Numbered from the stretch's first letter, positions 13,792 to 22,554 are shown. The stretch is DNA of 64,000 nt from Streptomyces bicolor (GCF_000719285.1 NZ_JOFS01000027.1:1-64000), one strand, 5' to 3'. Notes: generated by a model from the sequence alone, not told the origin. Numbers and translations: made by a program.

Positions 13792-14675
13792 GCGTGATTT
13801 CGGCCGGCCGACCGACCCGTCCGACCCGACCGGCCCGCCGCGGCACCGACATCGCGAGCAAGGTCGTCGTCAACGGCATGCTGGGCCTGATGGCCCTGTA
13901 CACGCTGATCCCGCTGTGGTGGCTGTTCGTCTCCGCGACCAAAGCCTCGGGCTACCTCTATACCGGTACGCCGCTGTGGTTCTCCCACTTCGACCTGGTC
14001 ACCAACATCCAAGACGTGTTCAGCTTCGAGGGCGGCATCTTCTCCACCTGGCTCGCCAACAGCGCGCTGTACAGTTTCGTCGGCGCCACCGTCGGCACCC
14101 TGCTGTCCGCGATGGCCGGCTACGCGCTGTCCAAGTTCAGCTTCCGCGGCCGGGAAAGCGTGTTCAACGTCGTCCTCGCCTCGGTTCTCATCCCGGCGCC
14201 GATGTTCGCCCTGCCGTTGTTCCTGCTCATGGCCAAGCTCGACATCACCAACTCCTACTGGTCGGTGCTGCTGCCCAGCTGTGTCAGCCCGTTCGGCGTC
14301 TACCTGTGCCGGATCTTCGCCGCGGCGTCCGTCCCGGACGAACTCCTCGAGGCCGCACGGCTCGATGGAGCAGGCGAACAGCGCACCTTCTTCCGGATCG
14401 CCCTGCCGCTGATGTCCCCGGCACTGGTGACCGTCTTCCTGTTCCAGTTCGTCGGCATCTGGAACAACTACCTGCTGCCCTCGCTCATGCTCAACACCCC
14501 CTCACTGCAGCCCGTCACGGTGGGCCTGGTGCAGTGGCGCGCGCAGTTCGCCAGCGGAGTGCCGCCGTTGCTGCCGATCACCGGTGCGTTCCTGTCGCTG
14601 ATCCCTCTGCTCGTCGCCTTCGTCAGCCTCCAGCGGTACTGGCGCAAGGGCCTGACCGCAGGCGCCGTCAAGTAG
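13788..14675 (+). CDS. sugar ABC transporter permease (MalG type)
   Basis: The second permease has 295 residues and six predicted membrane segments (first one MALYTLIPLWWLFVSATK). Its EAA loop reads EAARLDGAGEQRTFFRIALPLMSPAL. The ATG at 13788 overlaps the preceding stop codon in ATGA, and no start further upstream would make sense. It ends with the typical MalG-like tail (LQRYWRKGLTAGAVK). The arabinofuranosidase gene follows after 47 bp, so uptake and intracellular cleavage are probably co-expressed. Confidence 0.92.
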   Translation: MSVISAGRPTRPTRPARRGTDIASKVVVNGMLGLMALYTLIPLWWLFVSATKASGYLYTGTPLWFSHFDLVTNIQDVFSFEGGIFSTWLANSALYSFVGATVGTLLSAMAGYALSKFSFRGRESVFNVVLASVLIPAPMFALPLFLLMAKLDITNSYWSVLLPSCVSPFGVYLCRIFAAASVPDELLEAARLDGAGEQRTFFRIALPLMSPALVTVFLFQFVGIWNNYLLPSLMLNTPSLQPVTVGLVQWRAQFASGVPPLLPITGAFLSLIPLLVAFVSLQRYWRKGLTAGAVK

Positions 14676-14709
14676 CGCGTTCGCTGCCCCACTCCCGCCC
14701 TGAACTGCA

Positions 14710-14725
14710 AAGGACCACTGAATTG
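14710..14725 (+). promoter_or_regulatory. ribosome binding site that decides a TTG start
   Basis: AAGGA at 14710-14714 lies 8 bases before TTG 14723-14725. The first in-frame ATG comes about 50 codons later, inside the conserved GH51 N terminus, so TTG is the credible start. Confidence 0.65.
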
Positions 14726-16222
14726 CCCCGGGCCCACATCAAGCTCGACAAGCAGGCCGTCATCGCTCCCGTCCGGCGCCGCACCTTCGGCTCGTTCGTC
14801 GAACACCTCGGTCGCTGCGTGTACACCGGGCTCTACGAGCCGGAACACCCGAGCGCGAACGACGAAGGGTTCCGTATGGACGTCGTCGCGCTCGTCAGGG
14901 AGCTCGGCAGCACGACCATCCGCTACCCGGGCGGCAACTTCGTCTCCGGGTTCCGCTGGGAGGACTCCGTCGGCCCGCGCGACAAGCGCCCGGTGCGCCG
15001 CGACCTCGCCTGGCACTCGCTGGAGTCGAACCAGGTCGGCCTGGACGAGTTCGCCCGCTGGCTGGGGCTCACCGACTCCGAGCTGATGCTCGCGGTGAAC
15101 CTCGGCACGCGGGGCATCCAGCCCGCCCTGGACCTGCTCGAGTACGCCAACCACCCCTCCGGTACGGCGCTGTCGGACCTGCGTGTCGCCAACGGCACGC
15201 CGGAGCCGCACAACGTACGCATGTGGTGTCTCGGCAACGAGATGGACGGACCCTGGCAGACCGGCTTCATGACGGCCGACGACTACGGCAAGCTCGCCGC
15301 CCGTACCGCCGGCGCGATGAAGATGGCCGACAAGGACCTCGAACTCGTGGTCTGCGGCTCCTCCGGCTCCTGGATGCCGACCTTCGGCGACTGGGAGCGC
15401 ACGGTGCTCGAGCACACCTACGACCACGTCGACTACGTCTCCTGCCACGCCTACTACCAGGAGCTCGACGGCGACCTCGGCTCCTTCCTCGCCTCGGCGA
15501 CCGACATGGACTACTTCATCGACACCGTCGTCGCGACCGCCGACCACGTGGGGTACAAGAAACGCTCCAAGAAGAAGATCAACATCTCGTTCGACGAGTG
15601 GAACGTCTGGTACCAGAAGGAGTTCCACGAGTCCGACGAGGTCAACGACGAGTGGCGGCACGCCCCCCGGCAGCTGGAGGACGTCTACTCGGTGGCGGAC
15701 GCCGTCGTCGTCGGCAACCTTCTGATGACGCTGCTCAAGCACAGCGACCGCGTCACCTCGGCCTCGCTCGCGCAACTGGTCAACGTGATCGCGCCGATCA
15801 TGACCGAGCCCGGCGGCCCTGCCTGGCGGCAGACGACCTTCTACCCGTTCTCGATCACCAGCCGGCTTGCCGCCGGTGAGGTGATCCGGCCCGTTGTCGA
15901 AGCACCGACCTACACGACGGCACGGCATGGCGAGGCGTCTGTCGTCGACGCCGTCGCGACCGTCGACGAGGACCGGGCCGCGGTCTTCCTCGTCAACCGC
16001 GGGCTTATGCAGGCCACTCAGGTCACGGTCGATGTGCGCAGCCTTGGCTCCTCGCGGATTCTGGAGGCGGTCACACTCGCCGACCCGGATGCGTATGCGA
16101 AGAACACACTCACCGAGCAGAACCGCGTGACCCCGCACGCGAACCCGAGCGCGATCCTGTCCGACGGCCTGCTCAGTATCGAGCTGCCGGCGGTGTCGTG
16201 GACCGCGATCGCGCTGGGCTGA
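14723..16222 (+). CDS. GH51 alpha-L-arabinofuranosidase
   Basis: The 499-residue enzyme has no signal peptide and should cleave alpha-L-arabinofuranosyl residues from imported oligosaccharides in the cytoplasm. It shows the GH51 N terminus (RTFGSFVEHLGRCVYTGLYEP), the barrel strand TTIRYPGGNFVSGFRWEDS, the acid/base Glu173 in CLGNEMDGPWQ and the nucleophile Glu292 in ISFDEWNVWY. The C-terminal beta-sandwich ends in ELPAVSWTAIALG. Length and motifs are complete. It is the last gene of the LacI-GH2-ABC operon. An IS5-like transposase remnant begins at its stop codon, so the original downstream part of the operon may be lost. Confidence 0.93.
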   Translation: MPRAHIKLDKQAVIAPVRRRTFGSFVEHLGRCVYTGLYEPEHPSANDEGFRMDVVALVRELGSTTIRYPGGNFVSGFRWEDSVGPRDKRPVRRDLAWHSLESNQVGLDEFARWLGLTDSELMLAVNLGTRGIQPALDLLEYANHPSGTALSDLRVANGTPEPHNVRMWCLGNEMDGPWQTGFMTADDYGKLAARTAGAMKMADKDLELVVCGSSGSWMPTFGDWERTVLEHTYDHVDYVSCHAYYQELDGDLGSFLASATDMDYFIDTVVATADHVGYKKRSKKKINISFDEWNVWYQKEFHESDEVNDEWRHAPRQLEDVYSVADAVVVGNLLMTLLKHSDRVTSASLAQLVNVIAPIMTEPGGPAWRQTTFYPFSITSRLAAGEVIRPVVEAPTYTTARHGEASVVDAVATVDEDRAAVFLVNRGLMQATQVTVDVRSLGSSRILEAVTLADPDAYAKNTLTEQNRVTPHANPSAILSDGLLSIELPAVSWTAIALG

Positions 16223-16448
16223 GTGACTGTCACCGCCGCCGGCATGCAAGACCGCGACGGCGCTCACCGACTGCTGGCGCTGCTGCGCGAACGGTTCTCC
16301 ACGATCAGTCTCGTCCGGGCCGATGGCGGCTACGCCGGACGTCTGGTGGCCTGAGCCAAGACCGTTCTGCGGCTGACCGTGACAATCGTCAAACGTACCG
16401 ACAAAATCGCCGGTTTCGTTGTGCTGCCCCGCAGGTGGGTCATCGAGA
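16223..16448 (+). pseudogene. IS5-family transposase fragment with a Trp-to-stop change
   Basis: This reads VTVTAAGMQDRDGAHRLL, then SLVRADGGYAGRLVA, a TGA at 16352-16354, and finally AKTVLRLTVTIVKRTDKIAGFVVLPRRWVIE. The DGGYAG and LPRRWV(V/I)E motifs are typical of DDE transposases of Streptomyces IS5-group elements, where a tryptophan normally stands at the stop position. Both ends are missing: upstream homology stops at the arabinofuranosidase stop codon, and downstream it is lost after WVIE. Confidence 0.7.
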
Positions 16449-16459
16449 CGTGTCAAGCG

Positions 16460-17372
16460 CAGTGCACTCATGAAGGTGGTTCGGCTGGGGTCCCTCGGCG
16501 TCGCTCCAGAGGCGGCGGCTGTACCAGCCGGGCGGACGAGTCGCCGTTCGCGTAGTTCGGCGAGTTTGTGCTGGTCAACGTGGGCGACGAGCCGGGGCGG
16601 CCAGCAGCTCTCTCGGCGTGTGGCGATCCAGCCGCGGTTGATCCAGGCGTAGAGGGTGGCGGTGGTCATGTCCAACTCCGCGGCCAGGTGTTTGAGCCAC
16701 GACTCATCCTGGCCTGGATCTTCTCCGTCAGGTGCGGGGCGGTGGACTCGGCCAGCGGGCAGCCGAGTTGGCGCATGAGGTTGCGGATGGTGTTCGAGGT
16801 GATCCGCTTGCCGCCCTCGGCCGGCCGGTAGCCCTCGGCTTCGAGGCGTCGGCGATCCGCTGGCGCCGATGCCCTGGCCTGCGAGTTCACGGATGCGGTC
16901 GACCAGTTGCGGGTAGTACGACAGCTGGTTGAGCCGCTGGATCGGGCGGACGAGCTCGCCCGAGGTGGTGGCACCGCCGGCCCGGACGACGGTCGCCTTC
17001 ACGCGTTCGCTGGTGCCGATCACCGTGACGATGACCTTGTCGACGATCGGGCGGACGATCTCCTTGCGGTCCGTGACCGTGGTTCTCTTCGCATGCCACA
17101 GCCCGGGGATGTCACTGGCCAGAGCGGTGATGGTCTGCCGCTCGGCCGGGGTGAGGACGCGGGGGCTGGTGCGGGTGAAGCGGTCATGCTCCTCGCGGAG
17201 TTTCTGCTCGTTGGCCAGTGAGGTCTCCCACTCCTTCTCCAACTGGCGCACGACCAGGCGGTTTTCGGTTCGGCGAGGTGGTAGCAGCGCCGGGCGCGGT
17301 CGGCCTCGTACTCGGCCCGCTCCAGCTTTTGTGACCGCAGCTCTTCCAGTTCGGCCCGCTCGGGGAAGACCA
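16460..17372 (-). pseudogene. large serine recombinase, C-terminal half, multiply frameshifted
   Basis: Minus-strand pieces in three frames join into one protein: LVFPERAELEELRSQ / KLERAEYEADRARRCYHLAEP, then NRLVVRQLEKEWE...PRVLTPAERQTITALASDIPGLW...TDRKEIVRPIVDKV, then LEAEGYRPAEGGKRITSNTIRNLMRQLG, then LDMTTATLYAWINRGW. This is the coiled-coil and C-terminal region of a Streptomyces serine site-specific recombinase. The catalytic resolvase domain is absent. Frameshifts lie near 17260, 16870 and 16710. It is a dead relic of an integrative or transposable element. Confidence 0.6.
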
Positions 17373-17782
17373 GGGCGACCTGTACCGGGGCAACCGGCTG
17401 GCCCGCGCCGAGAAGCTGTTCCCGGACCACGCGGCCGACCTCGCGCTGACGCTGCCGGAGCGGGACTTCCTGTCCGCCGCGCCGGACACCTGGGCGGCGG
17501 AGCGGCGGGCCGCAACACCGCATCCTGACCGTGTCACTGTCCGCCGTCCTGGCGGTGCCGCTGCGGACGGCCCTCGCCGTCTGGCAGGCCTACGCCGACA
17601 ACGCGCGCCGGCGCACCCAGGAAGCGGCCCGCCAGGTCGCCGACGTGGCAGACGCGCTGCGCACCACCGACCCGCGCACCGCGCTGGTGCTGGGCGCGGC
17701 CGCCTGGCGCGTCGCCGAGCTGCCCGAGTCCCGCCGCGCCCTGCTCGGCTCTTCGGTGAAGGTGTCCGTCTCCGGCTGGGCG
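17373..17782 (+). pseudogene. WD40/STAND NTPase-type regulatory protein, internal fragment
   Basis: The plus strand reads DLYRGNRLARAEKLFP...LPERDFLSAAPDTWAAERRAA and, after a frameshift near 17515, RILTVSLSAVLAVPL...AVWQAYADNARRRTQEAARQVADVADALRTTDPRTALVLGAAAWRVAELPESRRALLGS. This is the linker and single membrane segment that precede the WD40 repeats in large Streptomyces STAND-type proteins. Neither the NTPase domain nor any WD40 repeat is present. It lies back to back with the recombinase and GH31 fragments. Confidence 0.55.
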
Positions 17783-18129
17783 AGAGGAGCCCGTGCAGAT
17801 GCTGCCCGAGTCCGTGCAGCCGCTCGCCGCCGTAGGCCTCGAAGTGCTGTTCCGTCCGGCCGCCGGCGGCATGGACGCGGGGACCGGGATGATGGGTGTA
17901 CGGGGACCTGTCGGCGAGGAGTTCACGGCCCGAGGCGGAGTGCCGGAACCTCAGCCGGCCGTCCGGCAGCCTCGACAGCGAGGTGGCCGTTGACCAGACG
18001 GGCAGAGCCGTCTTCTGCAACGGACACTTCGACGTGGGGGGAGGGCGGCGGGCTCTCCAGCGCCCCGGGAGCGGCGGGGTCGACCGTCCCGGAGAAGGCC
18101 CGAACCCCGAACCGCGTGCGGTAGCGCAC
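17783..18129 (-). pseudogene. GH31 alpha-xylosidase-like glycosidase, N-terminal fragment with frameshift
   Basis: The minus strand reads a possible GTG start at 18129, then RYRTRFGVRAFSGTVDP...VEVSVAEDGSARLVNGHLAVE. After a frameshift near 17985 it continues RLPDGRLRFRHSASGRELLADRSPYTHHPGPRVH...TEQHFEAYGGERLHGLGQHLHGLL. The GERLHGLGQH segment is the hallmark N-terminal galactose-mutarotase-like domain of GH31 alpha-xylosidases and glucosidases. The whole catalytic barrel is missing, cut exactly where the WD40-type fragment ends. It suggests the sugar locus once also had an alpha-xylosidase. Confidence 0.55.
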
Positions 18130-18188
18130 AGCGCGTGCAGGGAGCCCGACTGTGGTCAGTCACCGGACTTTTCGTGTCACCGCGGGTG

Positions 18189-19670
18189 TCACTCCGCGTT
18201 GCGGCGGGCCTGGCCGCGGCGGCGGAGCAGCAGGAGGCCGCCGGCTACCGCGGTGACGCCGGTCGCCGCCGTCCACAGAGCGAGGTCCGAGGCGCCGGTG
18301 GCAGCCAGGCCCTCGCCGCTCTTCCCGCCCTGGGTGCTGACGTCCCCGGAGGACTGCCCGGCCGGGGACTTGGACGAACCGGATGACCCGGAGGCACCGG
18401 ACTTGGCGGCCGTCGACTTCGACGGGGACGGTGAGGCCGCCGCCTCGGCCGCGGTGGCCTTGTCCCGGGTGTACGCCAGGGTGCCGAAGCCGAGTTCGTC
18501 GAATCCGCCGCTGTTCGGGCCGTAGTCGCCGCCGCCTCCCTCGGGCCCGCTGCGGGCCAGCATCTCGCGGGTGTTCGGCATGGCCATGCCGCGCCTTTTG
18601 GCGTAGTGGTTGTAGACCCGCGCCCAGACCGGGCGCCCACCGCCTCGGCCGCCTTCGGAGATGACGGTCTGCTCCGTGTTCAAACAGTGCACGCCGTTTG
18701 TCCAGGTGTAGGTGGTGTAGGGCACCTCGTAGCCGAGGTTGTACCGGGCGACGTACTCGCACGCCTTGCGGAACCTGGAGTCCTCCGCGCCGTAGAGGTC
18801 GACGCCCTGGTTCCAGGCCATCTCGCAGATGGTGCCCATCAGGCCGATACCCATCAGGCTGTGGCCCTGGTCGCGCCCGCTCTCCTGCCACTGGGCCAGG
18901 CCCACGTCGTTGTAGACGTAGGGGATCGCCTTGGCCAGCGAGCCGTTGCCTTCGCCGTGGTAGAAGTAGTCCACTGTCTCGTCGAACTTGGCCCGGTCAT
19001 CGCAGAGGATCCCGATGGCCATGATCGAGGCCATGGTGCACAGGTCCCAGTTCGCCCAGTAGTGGCCGATGCAATTGGTCTCGCGGTACATCATGTGGCG
19101 GTTCATCGGATAGAAGTGCTTGACCAGCATGTCCTGGAAACGGGCCAGGTCGAAGCCGGGGTAGCCGCGCAAGAGCTCGCCGGCGTTGGCGAACTGGTAC
19201 CCGTAGATGCCCGCCAGGAGCACGACTTCGGAGCCTCCACCGATGCCCTTCAGCGTCCCCGACCAGGCGTTGCAGATGTCCCGTGCGGTGTCGGCGTGTG
19301 CGGTGTCGCCGGTGATCTTCCAGCGCAGCGCGTTCTGGTAGGCGGCGTGGACGTCGTGGTAGAGAGCCCCGTAGTTCTGGACGCCGCTCCCTCCCCGGAT
19401 CGAGGTCGTCAGCGGGTTGGGCCGCCATGTGCTCTGCGAGTGACGGTTGGCGGTGAGCCTGGCGAAACCCGCCGTGTAGGGGGCGGCGCCCGCCTTCACC
19501 TTGGCGGCCATGCGCTCGAGATCGGCCCGGGTGTGGAGCATCCCGGGATGCGCGAAGGCTGTGCCCGCCGCCGTCGCGGGGGAGGCGGCCACGCCCGTGC
19601 CGATACCGACCGCGCCGGTCGCCGCTCCCGCGGCCTTGAGCATGCTGCGTCGGCTGATCCGAAGTGTCAC
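18189..19670 (-). CDS. secreted, sortase-anchored alginate-lyase-family (alpha/alpha toroid) protein
   Basis: The 493-residue protein begins with a Tat signal (RISRRSMLKAAGAATG). The start is GTG 19670, with AAGGA 8 bases upstream. Residues about 35-410 are an alpha/alpha-toroid of the alginate lyase (PF05426-like) type, with motifs such as NRHSQSTWRPNP, HYWANWDLCTMASIMAIGI and GRDQGHSLMGIG. A Ser/Thr/Lys/Gly linker follows. The C terminus has LAATG (residues 455-459), a hydrophobic segment and a basic tail (LLLLRRRGQARRNAE), the pattern recognised by class E sortases of Streptomyces. So it is probably linked to peptidoglycan and faces outward. The exact substrate, a uronic-acid or other acidic polysaccharide, is not known. 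Confidence 0.8.
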   Translation of the reverse strand: MTLRISRRSMLKAAGAATGAVGIGTGVAASPATAAGTAFAHPGMLHTRADLERMAAKVKAGAAPYTAGFARLTANRHSQSTWRPNPLTTSIRGGSGVQNYGALYHDVHAAYQNALRWKITGDTAHADTARDICNAWSGTLKGIGGGSEVVLLAGIYGYQFANAGELLRGYPGFDLARFQDMLVKHFYPMNRHMMYRETNCIGHYWANWDLCTMASIMAIGILCDDRAKFDETVDYFYHGEGNGSLAKAIPYVYNDVGLAQWQESGRDQGHSLMGIGLMGTICEMAWNQGVDLYGAEDSRFRKACEYVARYNLGYEVPYTTYTWTNGVHCLNTEQTVISEGGRGGGRPVWARVYNHYAKRRGMAMPNTREMLARSGPEGGGGDYGPNSGGFDELGFGTLAYTRDKATAAEAAASPSPSKSTAAKSGASGSSGSSKSPAGQSSGDVSTQGGKSGEGLAATGASDLALWTAATGVTAVAGGLLLLRRRGQARRNAE

Positions 19671-20149
19671 TGTGTCGTTCCTTGGGCTCTTGTGGGGACA
19701 GTGCCTACGTAGGGAGACGTGATACGGAGCGGGCGATAACACAAAAGTGGGCACCACCGATGAAAGGCAGCTGGTCTTGACGGTCCTCCGTCATGGGACT
19801 CGGCGTCACCCGGACACATCTGGACAGGCAGGTCGACGATGGCGGACGCTCCCAGGAACACCCCCGTGGGCCGGCAACTCCAGGTGAAGACGCACGGCCT
19901 CGATGTCATCCGCGACGCGGAACGCAGGGGCGCTCCCCCGTCACCGGGGCAAACGGCACGAGCTACGGTCTCAACCCACAGGGCAATCTGCCAGGGGCGG
20001 TCCCCATTCCGGGCACTTCGCGGGCAGTGCTGGCATCGTATGGCTATGGCAGCGATAGGAGACACGTCCGAGCCTCATAGCCCTGTACTCGGATCACGTT
20101 GGTCGGAGGCTGCGGATCCAGATCACGGCACCGTGTAGGGGGAGTCCGG
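19671..20149. other. gene-free region upstream of the sortase-anchored lyase
   Basis: About 480 bp with no supported gene. The part next to 19670 should carry the lyase promoter. The far end (about 20040-20150) probably contains the terminal part of the IS701 remnant. Small open frames here lack codon bias and ribosome sites. Confidence 0.4.
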
Positions 20150-20610
20150 CGAGGTACCGGTAGTTCGTTGAATCCGGTGGTAGAGGTCAATGCTGTGTCC
20201 GGTGGTGACCGCGCGTCGATCAGGGCCTGGAGCTCGGGGGGTGGGTCCTTGTCCGTCCAGGCTCGCCACCATCGGTTGAGGGTGACGGCGGGGGTGAGCC
20301 AGGAACGTATGGCGCGTATGGCCCTGGGCCAGCAAGGCAGTTGAGGCCCGGTGGGGTTGGTCTGGGCCCTTCTGTGACCCCTCCTCGGGACATGGATCCG
20401 GCGCGGTGGCGTCCAGGGGTCCGGGTGGGGCGAACCATCGGTCCCAGTAGAAGGAGAAGGCGCAGTTGACCACGTTCTGGTGGCGGCGGATGGCGCGGTC
20501 GGAGCGGACCGGGAAGTCGGCCCGGCCGAGTTCGTCCTTGACCTGCTTGTAGCTCTGCTCGATCCACGGCCGCAGGCCGTAGAGGCGGACGATCTCGGCG
20601 AGGGCGGCCG
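20150..20610 (-). pseudogene. IS701-family transposase, C-terminal remnant
   Basis: On the minus strand, frames joined near 20480 and 20350 read [54 protein letters not shown], then LPCWPRAIRAIRSWLTPAVTLNRWWRAWTDKDPPPELQALIDA. The [14 protein letters not shown] segment, with its catalytic glutamate region, is typical of IS701-group DDE transposases in Streptomyces. The N-terminal two thirds are missing; the break at about 20610 is fused directly to a P450 fragment. Confidence 0.65.
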
Positions 20611-20796
20611 GCGGACCGGCTCGACTTCACCCGCTCGCCCAACCCGCACCTCGCCTTCGGCGCCGGTCCGCACTCCTGCCTGGGGCAGAGCCTGGCCCGC
20701 CCCGAACTCCGCGTGGCCTTCAAGACCCTGCTCAGCCGCCTGCCCACCCTGCGGCTCGCGATACCCGCTGAGGAGCTTCACCACCGCGATGAGTGA
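20611..20796 (+). pseudogene. cytochrome P450, C-terminal heme-binding fragment
   Basis: The plus strand encodes [19 protein letters not shown], then [18 protein letters not shown], and ends [15 protein letters not shown] with a TGA at 20794-20796. [10 protein letters not shown] matches the P450 cysteine heme-ligand loop (FGxGxHxCxG) and the next segment the L helix. Only the last ~60 residues remain, with no start. It lies exactly between an IS701-type and an IS1182-type remnant, so transposon activity probably removed the rest. Confidence 0.75.
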
Positions 20797-21348
20797 CGGT
20801 GTCCTGGATGGCCACCGCGTCCTGGAAGACGGTGGAATCTAATGCCCGCCGGTGGCGGCGTGCAGGATCCCGGTGGCCTCGACACCCTGCCTGACAGCGG
20901 TGAACACGCGGTGCGGATCGCGAGAGTGCTGCAGCCGGCGCCTAAAGTACGTCAGCAGCGAGGAGTCGAACTCTCCGTCCAGCAGCCCGAGTCCGCACGC
21001 GGCCTTCCACCGCAGGTCGCAGCGCAGTTCCTGGACGGCCTCCGTGTCCGACAGACCGTTCAGGACCTGCAGCACCGCCACCGCGGACAGCATCTGCGGC
21101 GGATGGCTCGGCCGCCCGTTGGACGACGGATACATGTCCGCGAACATCCCCGCCGGGAACAGCGCCTCCCGGTGCTCGGCCAGGAACGCGAACACACTCC
21201 GCTACGGGATCAAGTCCCGGCAGGTTTCCCACGCATCGGGCCCGACCGACACCCCGGCCCGCTCACCCTGCATACCCACCAGACTGGCCCCGGACCGTGT
21301 GGTCCAGGGCCAGAACAGCCGAACATTTTCAGTGATCTTCCAGCTCAT
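20797..21348 (-). pseudogene. IS1182/IS5-like transposase, N-terminal part, with stop and frameshift
   Basis: It starts at ATG 21348 (MSWKITENVRLFWPWT) and is interrupted by TAG at 21202-21204. The same frame then reads VFAFLAEHREALFPAGMFADMYPSSNGRPSHPP, then LSDTEAVQELRCDLRWKAACGL and LLTYFRRRLQHSRDPHRVF, the DUF772-type N-terminal domain of IS1182-group transposases. After a frameshift near 20840, [17 protein letters not shown] follows up to the P450 junction. The catalytic C-terminal half is missing. Confidence 0.65.
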
Positions 21349-21550
21349 GCGGTCCTCCAGGAGGCGAGGGCGGCTCCGGTGAGGCGGCGGCTCATGGCGG
21401 ACGTCATCGCCCACAGGACGCGGGAGCGGGAGGAGGCGGGCTGGTGTTCATAGTCGCGTACGAGACGGCGGTAGAACTTCAAGAGGCCATACGTCTGCTC
21501 CACGATCCGCCCCCTGGGCTGCGGAACGAAGCCCTTCTCGTCCGGGTTGC
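21345..21550 (-). pseudogene. IS5-family transposase, C-terminal remnant
   Basis: The minus strand reads GFVPQPRGRIVEQTYGLLKFYRRLVRDYEHQPASSRSRVLWAMTSAMSRRLTG, ending TGA at 21345-21347. The (V/I)VEQ...RRLxRDYEHxP...SRV(L/Y)WA signature is the C-terminal end of IS5-group transposases, with the last catalytic glutamate. Its stop overlaps the ATG of the next remnant in ATGA. No start or upstream half was found. Confidence 0.6.
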
Positions 21551-21844
21551 ACCCGACGACCCCGCCTGACGTGCATGAGCCTGGCAGGGCGTTCGGGAAT
21601 CGGGCCTAACTCGTTCGTAGGCTCGCCAGTGGCATCGCTCCGACCTGCGGCGATGCAATTCCCCACAGATCCCGGTGAAGGAGGCGCGCCTGGTCCGGGA
21701 GCGGGGTCACCGAGGGCCAGCGCGCCCAGAGCGACTGCCTCCTGCCCGTCTCCAGGGGCCGCGAGGCCAATGGGTCAGAGCACTGGCGGGCTGCTTGGTC
21801 ATGGCCACCACCATGGTCACGCCTCCAGAGCCCGGTCGCCGTAC

Positions 21845-22132
21845 TCATTGCTCCGGCTCCGGGCTGCGCCCGTCATCCGCGTCAGCGCATTCGCGGACAG
21901 TCGGGTTGTCGCTGTTCAGAAGCCCGATGAGGGCGGGACCGCAGCGGGGGTCGCCCACCTCCTCGAAGACCTCGATGGCGGTCAGCTGCCCGAAGCCGCC
22001 GAGGGAGGGCAGCCCGTCGATGAGGGCGGGGAGGGCGTCGGCGCCCATGTCGATCAGTTCCGCGCGGGCGTCGTAGGACGGGCCGGTCCCGTCATCGAGC
22101 TGCTGGACGAGTCTCTCGATGTGCGTGGTCAT
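21845..22132 (-). CDS. short HEAT-repeat-like protein, probably truncated
   Basis: A 95-residue acidic helical protein: ERLVQQLDDG...ARAELIDMGADALPALIDGL..., then QLTAIEVFEEVGDPRCGPALIGLLNSDNPTVRE. This is two HEAT/armadillo-like helix pairs of the kind found in small Streptomyces proteins. Normal relatives continue with further repeats after NPTVRE, whereas here the frame runs into a polar tail (CADADDGRSPEPEQ) and stops, suggesting a frameshift or truncation. ATG 22132 has only a weak ribosome site. The same frame is open upstream and carries a CPCC-like fragment. Confidence 0.5.
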   Translation of the reverse strand: MTTHIERLVQQLDDGTGPSYDARAELIDMGADALPALIDGLPSLGGFGQLTAIEVFEEVGDPRCGPALIGLLNSDNPTVRECADADDGRSPEPEQ

Positions 22133-22264
22133 GGGTGGTCCCGGCGCCAGGGCGTGGGCCAGCCACCAGCAGACGGGGCGGATCTCGTACGAGCCGGGCA
22201 TCGCTTCCAGCACGCGATGCCCGCGGCAGAGGCAGAGGCAGGGGCAGGGGGAAGAGGCGCTCAT
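22133..22264 (-). pseudogene. CPCC-family cysteine-rich protein fragment
   Basis: In frame with, and directly upstream of, the HEAT-like ORF, the minus strand reads PCPCLCLCRGHRVLEAMPG, then SYEIRPVCWW. Small CPCC-domain proteins have C-P-C-C-G-H-R-x-x-x-x-M-P-G-S-Y-E-I-C-P-V-C-x-W. Here the first cysteine cluster is widened by extra repeats of a short G/C/A unit, one cysteine is replaced by arginine, and the acidic tail is missing. It is most likely a decayed gene; read-through from ATG 22264 would create a hybrid with the HEAT-like part. Confidence 0.45.
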
Positions 22265-22554
22265 TCGAGCAGTCTCGTCGCCGGTCCCGCCGGTGTGCCA
22301 CGGATTTCTCCGCGCTGTCGCGCCCTCGTTCGCGTCCGGCTCGGGGGGTGTCGATTGCCGGTAGTCGCGGTCGGTCCGGTGCGGCGACGGGGCCCGTCGG
22401 TCGTGATCGGACGTGCCGCGTCGCGTCTCCCGTCGCGCGCCACGCCCAGGGGGCCGGGTGAGTGCCGGATCGCTCATTTGTACGTTCGGTTAATCGGATG
22501 TGTCGGATGTATTGACGCGCTCTCTTCTCCGGATTTAGCCTCTGCCCGATTTCG

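Noticed and set aside
14468..17518. Minus-strand open frame of 1016 codons reading through GH51
   Set aside because: Only its 16460-17250 part is real (serine recombinase remnant); the rest is antisense to GH51.
22200..22260. Repeat of GCAGAGGCAGG type as a regulatory element
   Set aside because: It lies inside the decayed CPCC reading frame and is better read as expansion of the cysteine cluster codons.
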